From: Bacillota bacterium
GTDB taxonomy: Bacteria; Bacillota; Clostridia; Christensenellales; Aristaeellaceae
Length of the DNA: 27,043 nt
NCBI GenBank assembly: GCA_023392515.1
Contig: JAEVYX010000137.1
Location: forward strand, 1 to 27,043
Reading direction: 5' to 3'
The translations under genes and the position numbers were made by a program. Shown here one piece after another: positions 7,501 to 15,201 of the stretch; the stretch's first letter is position 1, and every line of letters begins with the position of its first letter. The notes below the pieces were generated by a model, which searched no databases, was not told the DNA's origin, and saw only the letters and a program-made list of their open reading frames with translations.

Positions 7501-8961
7501 ATGCAGGAATTGATTCATTTGACGCTTACGGAGTTGTGCAAAAAGCTTCAAACCCAGGACGTGTCCGCCAAAGAAGCTACGCAGGCTTGCCTTACCCGGA
7601 TGGAAGCAGTAGAAGACAAGATCGGCGCTTATCTCACCATTACCGGAGAGCAAGCCCTTGCGCAGGCGGAAGAGATCGACCGCCGCCGAATAAAAGGCGA
7701 TGCTTTGTCCCCCCTCGCGGGTGTTCCCATGGCACTGAAGGACAACATATGCACCCAAGGCATTAAAACCACATGCGCCAGCAAAATGCTGGAGAACTTT
7801 GTTCCTGCCTATAGTTCCACCGCCTACTTGAAGCTTAAGGATGCGGTTCTTCTGGGCAAATTGAACATGGACGAATTTGCCATGGGATCCAGTACGGAGA
7901 ATTCATCTGTGCGCCCTACCCGCAACCCGCGGGACACAAGCCGGGTACCCGGCGGTTCCTCCGGCGGCGCGGCAGCGGCGGTAGCGGCAGAAGAAGCCTA
8001 TTTTTCCCTGGGTTCGGATACCGGCGGCTCCATCCGCCAGCCTGCCTCCTTTTGCGGAGTGGTGGGGATGAAGCCCACCTACGGTGCTGTTTCACGCTTT
8101 GGGCTGATTGCTTTTGCCTCATCTCTGGACCAGATCGGCCCGCTTACTAAAACCGTGGCAGATTCCGCATTGGTTTTGAACACCATTTGCGGCCACGACC
8201 CTAAGGATTCCACCTCTGTGTGCCGGGAATACCCCGACCATACGTCAGCCCTTCAGGAAGGTGTCCGGGGGCTGCGAATCGCAATGCCGAAGGAATTTTT
8301 TGAAGAAGGCATCGCACCAAGCGTAAAGCGGGAAGTGCTGAAGGCCGCCGCACTTTATGAGAAGCTGGGCGCACAGGTTGTGGAGGTATCCCTACCCACG
8401 CTGAAATATGCATTGCCCGCCTATTATGTCATCTCTTCCGCCGAAGCTTCCTCCAACCTCGCCCGTTTTGACGGGGTTCGCTACGGCTACCGTGCGGAAG
8501 AATATGAAGACCTGAGCGACCTGTATGTAAAATCCCGCAGCCAGGGCTTTGGCCGGGAAGTAAAGCGGCGCATTATGCTGGGCACCTTCGCGCTGAGCGC
8601 CGGATATTTTGACGCCTACTACAAAAAAGCCTTGCAGGTGCGCACAAAAATCATGGAAGAATTCTCTTCCATCTTTGCTTCCTGCCAAGCGGTGCTGTCC
8701 CCTGTAGCTCCTACCACCGCGTACAAATTAAATGAGAAAACACAAAATCCCCTGGAAATGTATTTGGGGGATATCTACACCGTGCCGGTGAATATCGCTG
8801 GCATCCCGGCGCTTTCCATGCCCTGCGGCGTGGACGATGAGGGGCTTCCTGTTGGCATGCAGCTCATGGGCCGGCCTTTTTCAGAGCCAACCCTGTACCG
8901 CATTGCCCACGCCTTTGAGCAGGAATCAGGCTTTGGGACAAGGGAGGGAGACGTATGCTGA
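7501..8961 (+). CDS. gatA: Asp-tRNA(Asn)/Glu-tRNA(Gln) amidotransferase subunit A (GatA)
   Basis: GatA is the glutaminase subunit that releases ammonia from glutamine for GatB. At 486 residues it is normal length. The amidase-signature Ser-cisSer-Lys triad is visible: K80 in ALKDN, the serines of GGSSGG (151-156), and S177 in GSDTGGS. Further family blocks are SRFGLIAFASSLDQIGP and the C-terminal AGIPALSMPCG. The ATG at 7501 follows GAGGAGGG; the GTG at 7486 is in frame but overlaps the preceding stop and lacks a site. It overlaps gatB by 7 bases. Confidence 0.98.
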   Translation: MQELIHLTLTELCKKLQTQDVSAKEATQACLTRMEAVEDKIGAYLTITGEQALAQAEEIDRRRIKGDALSPLAGVPMALKDNICTQGIKTTCASKMLENFVPAYSSTAYLKLKDAVLLGKLNMDEFAMGSSTENSSVRPTRNPRDTSRVPGGSSGGAAAAVAAEEAYFSLGSDTGGSIRQPASFCGVVGMKPTYGAVSRFGLIAFASSLDQIGPLTKTVADSALVLNTICGHDPKDSTSVCREYPDHTSALQEGVRGLRIAMPKEFFEEGIAPSVKREVLKAAALYEKLGAQVVEVSLPTLKYALPAYYVISSAEASSNLARFDGVRYGYRAEEYEDLSDLYVKSRSQGFGREVKRRIMLGTFALSAGYFDAYYKKALQVRTKIMEEFSSIFASCQAVLSPVAPTTAYKLNEKTQNPLEMYLGDIYTVPVNIAGIPALSMPCGVDDEGLPVGMQLMGRPFSEPTLYRIAHAFEQESGFGTREGDVC

Positions 8962-10382
8962 AGGATTATGAAATGGTCATCGGCCTGGAAGTCCATGTAG
9001 AGCTGAAAACAAAAACAAAAATTTTCTGCGATTGCCCCACCACCTTTGGCGCGCCCCCCAACACCCAATGCTGCCCCGTGTGCATGGGGATGCCCGGAAC
9101 GCTGCCGGTATTAAACGGCGAGGTCGTGCGCTATGCCATCAAGGCCGGGCTTGCAACGAATTGCCAGATAGAGCCTTATTCAAAGCAGGACCGGAAGAAT
9201 TATTTTTATCCGGACCTGCCAAAGGCCTATCAAATTTCCCAATATGACCTGCCCCTTTGCCATCATGGGCATCTGATGATAGAGACCCCGGCAGGTGAAA
9301 AACGCATTGGCATCACCCGTATTCACATTGAAGAAGACGCGGGAAAGCTGATCCATGATGACAAAAAAGGGACGATGATAGATTGCAACCGCTGCGGCGT
9401 GCCGCTGATTGAAATTGTTTCGGAACCGGACATCCGCTCCGCCCAGGAGGCAGCGGCGTATCTGCAAAAGCTGAAGGCGGTAATCTCCTATACAGGCATT
9501 TCAGACTGTAAAATGAACGAAGGGTCTTTGCGGTGCGACGTAAACCTGTCGGTACGCAAAAAGGGTGAAACAAAGCTTGGCACCCGCACGGAAATGAAAA
9601 ACTTGAACTCCTTCCAGTCCGTGCAAAAGGCTATCGCCTTGGAGTTTGAGCGCCAAGCGGAAGCGGTAGACCGGGGCGAAACCATTGTGCAGGAGACCAG
9701 ACGCTTTGACCAGGCCAGCAGCAAAACCTATTCCATGCGCAAAAAAGAGGATGCGAACGACTACCGCTATTTTCCCGATCCGGACCTGATGCCCATTGAA
9801 ACGCCGCTATCGGAGATAGAAGCCTTGCGGGCGGAAATTCCCCTTCTTCCGGATGAACGCAAAGCAGCTTATGTAAAGGGGTATGGCCTATCCCCCTACG
9901 CGGCGGAACAGCTGATCAGCCAAAGGGAGCTGGCAGACTATTTTGAAAAAGCCGCAAGCCTCACACGGGCTCCCGTCATCCTGGCCAATTTGATGATTTC
10001 GGAAGTGTTTGCCCTCCTGCCCTCCGAAAGTGCAGCCATCCCCGTTTCCCCCAAGCATCTGGCCCAGCTTGCCAGCCTGATGGCGGAAGGCAAAGTTAAC
10101 TCGTCCGCCGGCAAAAAGGTATTGGCTAAATTATGGGAAATAGATCAGGACCCGGCCGTTATTGTAGATGCACTGGGGCTTTCTCAAATCAGCGACCGGG
10201 AAACGCTTGCCGCCATCGCGCAAGAAGCGCTTGACCAAAGTCCAAAGCTTGTGGAAGATTACAAAAAGGGCAAAACGGCGGTATTCAAGGCCCTGGTGGG
10301 TCAGGCCATGGCACTCACCCAAGGCAGAGCCAATCCGGTACTTTTACAGGAGCTGCTTTTGGATTTACTGAAAGTGCAATAG
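8955..10382 (+). CDS. gatB: Asp-tRNA(Asn)/Glu-tRNA(Gln) amidotransferase subunit B (GatB)
   Basis: GatB binds the misacylated tRNA, phosphorylates the Asp/Glu side chain and transfers ammonia. At 475 residues it is full length: IGLEVHVEL (9-17), a zinc-site cysteine cluster (C25, C27, and C39/C40 with C43 in CCPVC), KNYFYPDLPKAYQISQ, GTRTEMKNLNSF, and the C-terminal YqeY-like tail (about 325-475) that contacts tRNA. It overlaps gatA by 7 bases with GGGAGG inside the gatA end, a sign of coupled translation. No clear terminator follows before the infC promoter at 10445. Confidence 0.98.
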   Translation: MLKDYEMVIGLEVHVELKTKTKIFCDCPTTFGAPPNTQCCPVCMGMPGTLPVLNGEVVRYAIKAGLATNCQIEPYSKQDRKNYFYPDLPKAYQISQYDLPLCHHGHLMIETPAGEKRIGITRIHIEEDAGKLIHDDKKGTMIDCNRCGVPLIEIVSEPDIRSAQEAAAYLQKLKAVISYTGISDCKMNEGSLRCDVNLSVRKKGETKLGTRTEMKNLNSFQSVQKAIALEFERQAEAVDRGETIVQETRRFDQASSKTYSMRKKEDANDYRYFPDPDLMPIETPLSEIEALRAEIPLLPDERKAAYVKGYGLSPYAAEQLISQRELADYFEKAASLTRAPVILANLMISEVFALLPSESAAIPVSPKHLAQLASLMAEGKVNSSAGKKVLAKLWEIDQDPAVIVDALGLSQISDRETLAAIAQEALDQSPKLVEDYKKGKTAVFKALVGQAMALTQGRANPVLLQELLLDLLKVQ

Positions 10383-10444
10383 CAATGCGGGACAGATTTT
10401 CAGAATCAAAAGCCACACCTTCATTTTTTATCTGTGTAGAACCA

Positions 10445-10473
10445 TTGACAAACCCACCACATCCTGCTATACT
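10445..10473 (+). promoter_or_regulatory. Promoter of the infC-rpmI-rplT operon
   Basis: Perfect TTGACA (10445-10450), 17-base spacer, and TATACT (10468-10473). It starts a leader of about 160 bases before infC. Confidence 0.88.
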
Positions 10474-10479
10474 TTTACT

Positions 10480-10591
10480 CGTATGAAGAAGAAGCTGCCC
10501 GCTTCTCACCCTGCGGGATTCCCAGCATGGGTTATGGCGCACATAGAATATGTATGTGTTTAGCGGCGGGTAGTTTCCCCGCCGCTTTTTT
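10480..10591 (+). ncRNA. infC operon leader (probable L20/IF3 autoregulatory leader) with attenuator
   Basis: The leader holds CCCGC/GCGGG (10498-10502/10513-10517) and a competing pairing ACCCTGC/GCA-T-GGGT (10508-10514/10525-10532), so alternative folds are possible. It ends in a strong terminator. In Bacillus and Clostridia, L20 binds such a leader and promotes premature termination. The position and architecture fit this class; the protein ligand is inferred from the family, not shown. Confidence 0.65.
10562..10591 (+). terminator. Attenuator terminator in infC leader
   Basis: A perfect 9-pair GC-rich stem, AGCGGCGGG (10562-10570) with CCCGCCGCT (10578-10586), loop of 7, followed by a run of six T. 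It lies between the promoter and infC, so it is an attenuator and not an end-of-operon terminator. Confidence 0.92.
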
Positions 10592-10641
10592 GTATCAAAA
10601 CTGAAATGCGGCGAAGCTGGTTAAATGCTACGAGGAGGTGC

Positions 10642-11208
10642 ATGGACATCAACACCGATCTGATGATCAATGAGGAGATTCGCGACAGGGAAGTACGCTT
10701 AATCGATCAAAACGGCGGGCAACTAGGCATTATGCCAACCCGCAGGGCGCTGGAACTGGCGGAGGAAGCGCAATTGGACCTGGTTAAAATCGTACCCAAC
10801 GCGCAACCGCCGGTATGCAAACTGATCGACTATGACAAACATCGCTTTGAACAGGCAAAGCGCGAGCGCGAGCTCCGCAAAAATCAAAAGATTGTCACCC
10901 TGAAGGAAGTGCAGCTTTCGGCCACCATCGAAGAAAACGATGTGCAGACCAAAGCGAAAAATGCCATCCGCTTCCTGCAGGACGGCGATAAGGTGAAAGT
11001 GTCGATCCGCTTCCGGGGCCGTCAAATCACCCATTCCGAAATCGGTATGAAGGTTATGGCAGACTTCATCGAGCGCACAAAGGATTATTCCAGTGTGGAA
11101 CGCCGCCCTTTGCTGGACGGCCGACACATGATTATGATCCTGGCGCCCAAGGCGGAAAAAGAGAGCATCGCCGAGCGCCAGGCGCGCCAGGCAACCCAGC
11201 AAAAGTAA
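10642..11208 (+). CDS. infC: Translation initiation factor IF-3
   Basis: IF-3 binds the 30S subunit and checks start codon and initiator tRNA. The 188-residue product has the N-terminal domain (INEEIRDREVRLID onward), a lysine-rich linker (about 70-95) and the C-terminal domain with SIRFRGRQITH. The ATG at 10642 is only 3 bases after AGGAGG, which is short; an in-frame ATC at 10648 has 9-base spacing, and the in-frame ATG at 10663 is farther still. IF-3 genes often use rare starts to self-regulate, so the true start could be 6 bases later. rpmI follows after 34 bases. Confidence 0.96.
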   Translation: MDINTDLMINEEIRDREVRLIDQNGGQLGIMPTRRALELAEEAQLDLVKIVPNAQPPVCKLIDYDKHRFEQAKRERELRKNQKIVTLKEVQLSATIEENDVQTKAKNAIRFLQDGDKVKVSIRFRGRQITHSEIGMKVMADFIERTKDYSSVERRPLLDGRHMIMILAPKAEKESIAERQARQATQQK

Positions 11209-11242
11209 GTCCAGAATCAACCGTTGGAGAGGAGGACCCCCC

Positions 11243-11443
11243 ATGCCCAAACAAAAAACCCACCGCGGTGCAGCCAAGCGTTTTTCCTTCACCAAAAGCG
11301 GCATCGTGCGGCATAAGCAGCAAAACGCCAACCATCAGGTGCATTTGAAGACCACCAAGCGTACCCGTCACCTGCGTGCGGCCGGCGTTGTGGACAACGC
11401 TGCGGAAGCCCGTACCATCAAAACGCTGCTGCCCTATAAATAA
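11243..11443 (+). CDS. rpmI: 50S ribosomal protein L35
   Basis: A 66-residue basic protein with the L35 signature PKQKTHRGAAKRF and a C-terminal HLRAAGVV segment. The ATG follows GAGAGGAGGA. It is the middle gene of the conserved infC-rpmI-rplT operon, with 27 bases to rplT. Confidence 0.98.
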   Translation: MPKQKTHRGAAKRFSFTKSGIVRHKQQNANHQVHLKTTKRTRHLRAAGVVDNAAEARTIKTLLPYK

Positions 11444-11470
11444 GCCCATCCGGCGTAAGGAGGAATTACA

Positions 11471-11821
11471 ATGGCACGTATTAAAAGGGCTGTTAATGCC
11501 CACAAAAAGCGCCGCAAGGAGCTAAAACTGGCCAAAGGTTATTTTGGTGCCAAATCCAAGCAATACCGCGCTGCCAGCGAGCAGGTTGCCCGTTCGCTCC
11601 GCTATGCATTCACGGGCCGCAAGCTGCGCAAACGTGATTTCCGCCGTTTGTGGATTACCCGTATCAACGCCGCCGCCCGTCTCAGTGGCATGAGTTACTC
11701 CACCTTCATCTCCGGATTGAAGAAGAAGAATGTGGAAGTCAACCGCAAGATGCTGGCCGACTTGGCGGTAAACGATGCCCAAGGTTTTGCCCAATTGGTA
11801 GAATTGGCAAAGAATGCGTAA
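11471..11821 (+). CDS. rplT: 50S ribosomal protein L20
   Basis: A 116-residue L20, with ARIKRAVNAHKKRRK at the N terminus and RDFRRLWITRINAAARLSG in the middle. L20 is needed for early 50S assembly and, in Firmicutes, represses its own operon by binding the leader. The start follows AAGGAGG. The gene ends just before a strong terminator. Confidence 0.98.
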   Translation: MARIKRAVNAHKKRRKELKLAKGYFGAKSKQYRAASEQVARSLRYAFTGRKLRKRDFRRLWITRINAAARLSGMSYSTFISGLKKKNVEVNRKMLADLAVNDAQGFAQLVELAKNA

Positions 11822-11837
11822 ACATAGGCGCTCTTAA

Positions 11838-11866
11838 CGCATCCATGCTGCATGGATGCGTTTTTT
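11838..11866 (+). terminator. Terminator of the infC operon
   Basis: A 10-pair perfect stem CGCATCCATG (11838-11847) with CATGGATGCG (11851-11860), 3-base loop and six T residues. Confidence 0.93.
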
Positions 11867-11868
11867 CT

Positions 11869-11896
11869 TTGTGTTCTTTTCGGTTTGGGGTATAAT
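11869..11896 (+). promoter_or_regulatory. Possible promoter of the RNA methyltransferase gene
   Basis: A perfect TATAAT at 11891-11896 with only a poor -35 (TTGTGT at 11869-11874, 16-base spacer). It lies between the rplT terminator and the ribosome site AGGAGGG at 11909-11915. Confidence 0.4.
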
Positions 11897-11924
11897 AAGA
11901 CATCAAACAGGAGGGAAGCCGCAA

Positions 11925-12695
11925 ATGCAGAGCATCACCAGCATGCAAAACCCACAGGTTGTATTATGGCGCAGCCTCAAAACCCGGTCCGCGCGTCAGG
12001 AAGCCGGGATTTTTCTTGTGGAAGGCGTGAAAATGGTAGGCGAAGCCCTTTCCTTGCCCCACCGCCTAACTTCCCTTTTGGTGGATTTGGAGCGTGCGGC
12101 AGACTTTGAGGAGTGGACAGCCCAGGCTGCTTGCCCCGTATATGCGGTTTCTGCCCATATTCTTTCGGCGGTATGCGATACGAAAACCCCCCAGGGCATC
12201 GCCGCCTTGATTGCATTGCCTAATCCCCCCGCTTTAGCCAGTCTGGGGCCGCTGGTAATCGCAATGGACGGGGTGCAGGACCCGGGCAATGTGGGCACGA
12301 TCTTGCGCACGGCAGATGCCGCCGGGTTCGCCGGAGCGATTCTTTCTACCGCCTGTGCCGATCCCTATTCTCCCAAGTGCCTGCGGGCTACCATGGGCAG
12401 CATTTTTCGCATGCCCCTTCTCGCCTGTTCCGACCTTCCAGAGGCCCTGTCTTCCTTGAAACGCGAAGGATATGCCTTGCTTTCCAGCGAACTTGGCGGC
12501 ACACCTTTTTATGAGCGCAGCCGGGAAAAAGGGCCCCAATGCCTGATTATTGGCAGCGAAGGAAACGGCGTATCCCCACAGGTCAGCGCCTTGGCCACCC
12601 ACCGGCTGGCCCTGCCCATGCGAGGCGGCGCGGAATCCCTTAATGCCGCAGTAGCAGCGGGAATTATGATGTACGATATGACAAACAGATCATAA
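11925..12695 (+). CDS. SpoU/TrmH-family RNA 2'-O-methyltransferase
   Basis: This 256-residue SPOUT enzyme probably methylates a ribose in 23S rRNA or tRNA using S-adenosylmethionine. The N-terminal substrate-binding domain (about 1-100, with FLVEGVKMV) precedes the SPOUT domain with motif 1 NVGTILRTA (122-130), motif 2 IIGSEGNGVS (208-217) and motif 3 LPMRGGAESLNAAVA (230-244), which form the knotted cofactor site. The start at 11925 is set by AGGAGGG 9 bases upstream; the longer frame from 11856 would begin inside the rplT terminator. In many Firmicutes this gene sits near infC-rplT and pheST. Target nucleotide unknown. Confidence 0.92.
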   Translation: MQSITSMQNPQVVLWRSLKTRSARQEAGIFLVEGVKMVGEALSLPHRLTSLLVDLERAADFEEWTAQAACPVYAVSAHILSAVCDTKTPQGIAALIALPNPPALASLGPLVIAMDGVQDPGNVGTILRTADAAGFAGAILSTACADPYSPKCLRATMGSIFRMPLLACSDLPEALSSLKREGYALLSSELGGTPFYERSREKGPQCLIIGSEGNGVSPQVSALATHRLALPMRGGAESLNAAVAAGIMMYDMTNRS

Positions 12696-12697
12696 AG

Positions 12698-12735
12698 GCA
12701 AAACCCCCTGTCTTTTTCAAGACGGGGGGTTTTGC
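12698..12735. terminator. Bidirectional terminator between converging genes
   Basis: A 15-pair stem (12698-12712 with 12721-12735) with one G-U pair and an 8-base loop. A-rich and T-rich flanks built into the stem allow it to serve both the methyltransferase (plus) and thiT (minus). Confidence 0.85.
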
Positions 12736-12748
12736 ATGAAAATATGAC

Positions 12749-13450
12749 TTACTTCTTCATCTGCGGCAAAATGCGGGGCGCCACAAATATGGCCAGGATG
12801 ATGCAGATAATCATCTCCGGCAGCATGTAGGAACCATTATACCCAATGCTGTACAGGAGGGGCGACATGCCCTCCGGGGCATAATCCGCAAAGAAAACCA
12901 CACCGCTTAAAGTGGAAGCAATAAACCGGCACAGGCTGGCAACAAAAATACCGGCATACAGCCCCAATGATTTTCCCTTTTTGCTGAAAAGCGCTGTCAG
13001 ACCTATCATCCCAAAGCCGATGGGATAATCCAGTAAAAACTGCCAGATGTTAAGCATCCAACTATCCTGGATGAATTGCAAAAGGCCATAGGCTGCCCCA
13101 GCCACAAGGCCAGGGCCAACCCCATAGGCCGCTGCGAAGAGCATCAGCGGCAGCATGCTGGCAGGGGTAATACTCCCCCCTTGGAGCATCTTTGCAAGGC
13201 GGATATAGGACAATACAAAGGACAGCGCAATAGCCAGCGCCGCATAGGCCAGCATTTTAGGCGTCCATTTGGTATTTTGGCGGCTGACCACAAGAAGCCC
13301 AATGCCCAGGAGCACAAGAACCCCTAAGGCAATCCAGTTCACGACGGAAATTTCTCCAAACTTATCAAAAGCCGTTTGAAACCAGGTGGGAGGAGTGGTA
13401 GGCGCCGCAGTCTCTTCGGCCAGCGCCGGGGCAAAAAACAAATCCAGCAT
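12749..13450 (-). CDS. thiT: ECF transporter thiamine S-component ThiT
   Basis: ThiT is the membrane substrate-binding subunit of an energy-coupling-factor transporter for thiamine; the shared EcfAA'T module is not in this window. The 233-residue protein has about six membrane helices. Family blocks are GAAYGLLQFI, WQFLLDYPIGFGMIGL and YSIGYNGSYMLPE, which carry the thiamine-contacting region. An unusual N-terminal stretch of about 35 residues (MLDLFFAPALAEETAAPTTP…) precedes the first long helix and contains a signal-peptidase-like ALAEE. The start at 13450 follows GGAGGG. Expression is controlled by the TPP riboswitch just upstream, which confirms the substrate assignment. Confidence 0.93.
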   Translation of the reverse strand: MLDLFFAPALAEETAAPTTPPTWFQTAFDKFGEISVVNWIALGVLVLLGIGLLVVSRQNTKWTPKMLAYAALAIALSFVLSYIRLAKMLQGGSITPASMLPLMLFAAAYGVGPGLVAGAAYGLLQFIQDSWMLNIWQFLLDYPIGFGMIGLTALFSKKGKSLGLYAGIFVASLCRFIASTLSGVVFFADYAPEGMSPLLYSIGYNGSYMLPEMIICIILAIFVAPRILPQMKK

Positions 13451-13482
13451 GAAAGACCCTCCTTTTTCTCAGCATCCGAAAA

Positions 13483-13510
13483 GAAAAACCCGCGGCACAT
13501 GGCACGCGGG
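13483..13510 (-). terminator. Expression-platform terminator of the TPP riboswitch
   Basis: On the minus strand CCCGCG…CGCGGG (13510-13489) is followed by five T, a C and more T. It lies between the aptamer and thiT, where the TPP-bound form would terminate transcription. Confidence 0.8.
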
Positions 13511-13580
13511 AAACAGAGGCAGCTCACCTTTTCTTTCAAAAAAGGAGCACGGACGCTGTAGGCAAAAGCCCTAGCGCCCT

Positions 13581-13675
13581 CCGCTTCCCTACGGTAGGAT
13601 TACCTACACAGGTTCTAAGGGTCGAGCCAATGCGCTCTCTCAGCCACGGAAAAAACCGTGTTGCCCCCCTAGCGG
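13581..13675 (-). ncRNA. TPP riboswitch (THI element) aptamer
   Basis: On the minus strand the conserved parts appear in order: P1 CCGC, TAGGGGGGC, the P3 hairpin CACGG/CCGTG, GCTGAGAG, GACCCTTAGAACCTG, a short P5-region hairpin (GTAGG/CCTAC), CGTAGGGAAGCGG closing P1. GCTGAGA and the ACCCTT…GAACCTG segment are the pyrimidine- and pyrophosphate-sensing cores of the thiamine pyrophosphate aptamer. It precedes thiT by about 130 bases with a terminator between, so it is an OFF switch acting on transcription. Confidence 0.97.
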
Positions 13676-13696
13676 TGGATGCAATTTTCGGTTATC

Positions 13697-13724
13697 ATTA
13701 TAGCATACACATTTACGAAGTCAA
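13697..13724 (-). promoter_or_regulatory. thiT/TPP riboswitch promoter
   Basis: TTGACT (13724-13719) and TATAAT (13702-13697) on the minus strand, 16-base spacer, with TGC immediately before the -10 (extended -10). The -35 overlaps the ribosome site of the divergent yfbR. Confidence 0.85.
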
Positions 13725-13734
13725 GGAGATCCTT

Positions 13735-14328
13735 ATGAAACACTTTTTTGCCTACATATCCCGCATGAAACTAATCCACCGCTGGGGGTTGATGCGTAAT
13801 ACCCAGCCTGAAAATGATATGGAACATGCCCTACAGGCCGCCATTATTGCCCATGGCCTGGCCGTATTGGCCGTTACCCGGTATAATCGGCAGGTAAACC
13901 CGGAGCATGTGATGGCACTGGCCATGTATCACGATGCCGGAGAGGTCATAACCGGAGACCTGCCTACCCCTGTCAAATACCACAATCCATTCATGCACAC
14001 CGAGTATAAAAAACTGGAAGAATTGGCCTCTGAAAAGCTGATTTCCATGCTGCCCAAGGATATGCAAATGGCTTACCGGCCATATCTTCACCATACGGAA
14101 GATTCCTACGAATGGCGACTGGTGAAGTCTGCCGATCGCATCTGCGCCTATATTAAATGCATCGAAGAGGAGCGGGCCGGCAACAGCGAGTTTCTTCAGG
14201 CAAAAAAGTCCGTACTAGCTTCAATTCAGAAGATCGATCTGCCGGAAGTTCAAGCGTTCATGCAGGACTTTGTGCCCAGCTTTGGCCTGTCCCTGGATGA
14301 ATTGTCCGGGGATGGGGAGGAAGCATGA
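13735..14328 (+). CDS. yfbR: 5'-deoxynucleotidase YfbR-like HD protein
   Basis: This 197-residue HD-domain protein resembles E. coli YfbR, which removes phosphate from deoxyribonucleoside 5'-monophosphates. Similarity covers the whole length, including KLIHRWGLMRN, MYHDAGEVITGDLPTPVKY and DFVPSFGLSLDE. Residues matching the E. coli metal and substrate sites are present: R16, W17, H31, H66, D67, E70, D75 and D134. The start at 13735 follows AAGGAG. The region is shared with the divergent thiT promoter, and no separate plus-strand promoter is obvious. Its TGA overlaps the start of the next gene. Confidence 0.94.
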   Translation: MKHFFAYISRMKLIHRWGLMRNTQPENDMEHALQAAIIAHGLAVLAVTRYNRQVNPEHVMALAMYHDAGEVITGDLPTPVKYHNPFMHTEYKKLEELASEKLISMLPKDMQMAYRPYLHHTEDSYEWRLVKSADRICAYIKCIEEERAGNSEFLQAKKSVLASIQKIDLPEVQAFMQDFVPSFGLSLDELSGDGEEA

Positions 14329-15110
14329 TGCGTGTTGGGCTTTCCTCCGCCGCTTTTTATGGCGTGATGGAAACTGAAAAGGCGGCTGCTCGCCTGCGCA
14401 CGCTCCCGGTGGATGTGTGTGAGATTTTTCTGGAAACACACAGCGAATACAGGGCGCCTTTCGGCCGGAAGGTGCGAAGGGCTTTGGGCACGCTTCCCTG
14501 CAAATCCATCCACACCAAAGGCACCCAGTTTGAGCCTGATCTTTTTGGCGCGTCGCCCCGGCAGCGGAAGGATGCTTTTCGTATTCTGGAGGGTGCGCTT
14601 GACTGCGGAGCGGCCCTGGGTGCAAGCTGCTATGTATTCCACGGCACGCCGGATTACAGGGGCGGCTTAACCCCACTCAAAATTCCAAGGCTTGCGCAGA
14701 CCCTTCAGGAGATGTGCCGCATGAGTGCGGAGCGGGGAATTTCTCTTTGCTGGGAAAACGTATTCTGGTGCGCACTGAAAACCCCGGAGGATGTAAAAGT
14801 CTTGCTGGAAGCCTGCCCAGAGATTTACTTTGTGCTGGATATCAAGCAAGCCATTCTGGCAGGGCAGGACCCCTTGGCTTTTCCGTCTGCAATGGGCGGC
14901 AGACTAAAGCACATTCATGTGCTTGACCGGAACAAGGATGGACGGTTATGCTTGCCGGGGCAAGGTCAGTTTGATTTTTATGCGCTTTATCAGGCCTTGC
15001 TCAACATAGGATATGAAGGTGAAATTATTCTGGAGCCCTATCCTGCCCAAGCGGGAGATGAAGAGGCGCTTAGGAAAAGCCTAGATTACCTTCGCAGCAT
15101 ATTCCAATAA
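14325..15110 (+). CDS. Sugar phosphate isomerase/epimerase-like TIM-barrel protein
   Basis: This 261-residue protein belongs to the xylose isomerase-like TIM-barrel/AP endonuclease 2 superfamily. Typical barrel-end metal positions are seen in YVFHGTPD, ISLCWENVFW (the Glu), FVLDIKQA (the Asp), HIHVLDRNKDGRLCLPGQGQFDF and IILEPYP (the Glu). Superfamily members include sugar isomerases and endonuclease IV, so the substrate cannot be told. It overlaps yfbR by 4 bases (ATGATG; start 14325 or 14328) with GGGGAGG upstream, implying coupling. A weak hairpin (15112-15118 with 15123-15129) may end the operon. Confidence 0.8.
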   Translation: MMRVGLSSAAFYGVMETEKAAARLRTLPVDVCEIFLETHSEYRAPFGRKVRRALGTLPCKSIHTKGTQFEPDLFGASPRQRKDAFRILEGALDCGAALGASCYVFHGTPDYRGGLTPLKIPRLAQTLQEMCRMSAERGISLCWENVFWCALKTPEDVKVLLEACPEIYFVLDIKQAILAGQDPLAFPSAMGGRLKHIHVLDRNKDGRLCLPGQGQFDFYALYQALLNIGYEGEIILEPYPAQAGDEEALRKSLDYLRSIFQ

Positions 15111-15146
15111 AAAACGGGTTTGCCTGTTTCCCCTTTTGGCAGACTA

Positions 15147-15155
15147 TGTTATAAT
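15147..15155 (+). promoter_or_regulatory. Extended -10 promoter of pgi
   Basis: TGTTATAAT (15147-15155) is an extended -10 with a perfect TATAAT. No good -35 is visible at the right distance. It lies about 45 bases before the pgi start. Confidence 0.6.
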
Positions 15156-15201
15156 GGCAAAGCCTTTATTTCCCTTTAATCAGAAGAGAGGAAGATGAAC
15201 C

